Assembly: GCA_002420315.1 (NCBI GenBank)
Contig: DIHU01000022.1
Span: 1-6,474 of the forward strand
DNA from: Akkermansiaceae bacterium UBA5688
GTDB taxonomy: Bacteria; Verrucomicrobiota; Verrucomicrobiia; Verrucomicrobiales; Akkermansiaceae
Reading direction: 5' to 3'
DNA length: 6,474 bases
The translations under genes were made by a program, and so were the position numbers. Shown here in pieces: positions 6,449-6,474 of the stretch. Position 1 is the first letter of the stretch. The number at the start of each line of letters is the position of its first letter. The notes beneath the pieces are model-generated. The model worked only from the letters and a program-made list of their open reading frames with translations, made no database searches and was not told the DNA's origin.

Positions 6449-6474
6449 TTTTTGAGATGATTAATCTCTAAAAA
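6449..6474. repeat. AT-rich interrupted inverted repeat at the right edge, upstream of argF
   Basis: GAGAT (6454-6458) and ATCTC (6464-6468) pair around a 5-base loop. After one mismatch (T6453/T6469) the stem continues as TTTT/AAAA (6449-6452 with 6470-6473). With an A/T tract on each side, the structure could be a weak bidirectional terminator for whatever lies right of the window, or an operator site. It is cut by the window edge, so its extent is unknown. Confidence 0.3.

Noticed and set aside
1..6474. A defence system, phage, transposon or CRISPR array
   Set aside because: No transposase, integrase, nuclease, toxin-antitoxin pair, direct-repeat array or terminal repeat was seen. The five genes and one gene fragment are explained by envelope glycan and arginine functions.

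Overview
The window reads as an ordinary bacterial chromosome fragment of moderate GC, with compact genes and weak or absent Shine-Dalgarno sequences. It probably comes from the Verrucomicrobiota/PVC group. That placement is an inference from recalled family resemblance: the C-terminal tail of the first partial gene resembles a hydrolase family common in that group, and the ornithine carbamoyltransferase and the membrane sulfatase-fold protein have a similar flavour. No mobile element, CRISPR array, tRNA or rRNA was seen.

Layout, plus strand: (1) the 3' end of a gene entering from the left edge (1-300), probably an alpha/beta-hydrolase or prolyl-oligopeptidase-like enzyme; (2) a 114-bp gap that ends in a small cUUCGg hairpin; (3) a run of three same-strand genes: a polytopic membrane protein with an extracytoplasmic alkaline-phosphatase/sulfatase-fold domain (418-2598), a GtrB/ArnC/DPM1-type polyprenyl-phosphate glycosyltransferase (2645-3616), and a roughly ten-helix membrane protein that is a candidate GT-C glycosyltransferase (3616-4938, start overlapping the previous stop by one base). 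The run ends at a weak hairpin terminator.

Layout, minus strand, convergent with the above: argF (6383-5490), followed through a 4-base ATGA overlap by a gtrA-family gene (5493-4996). The region upstream of argF holds two short inverted repeats.

Working model (inference): GtrB-like enzymes load a sugar onto a polyprenyl phosphate, GtrA-like proteins are thought to help flip it across the membrane, and a polytopic GT-C enzyme transfers the sugar to an acceptor outside. All three roles have a candidate here, but gtrA lies on the opposite strand and is coupled to an arginine-biosynthesis gene. The sulfatase-fold protein at the head of the plus-strand run lacks the formylglycine signature of true sulfatases and resembles Thr/Ser-nucleophile phosphoethanolamine or phosphoglycerol transferases. 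The set therefore looks like a small locus for decorating an envelope glycan or lipid, with sugar and possibly a phosphorylated head group.
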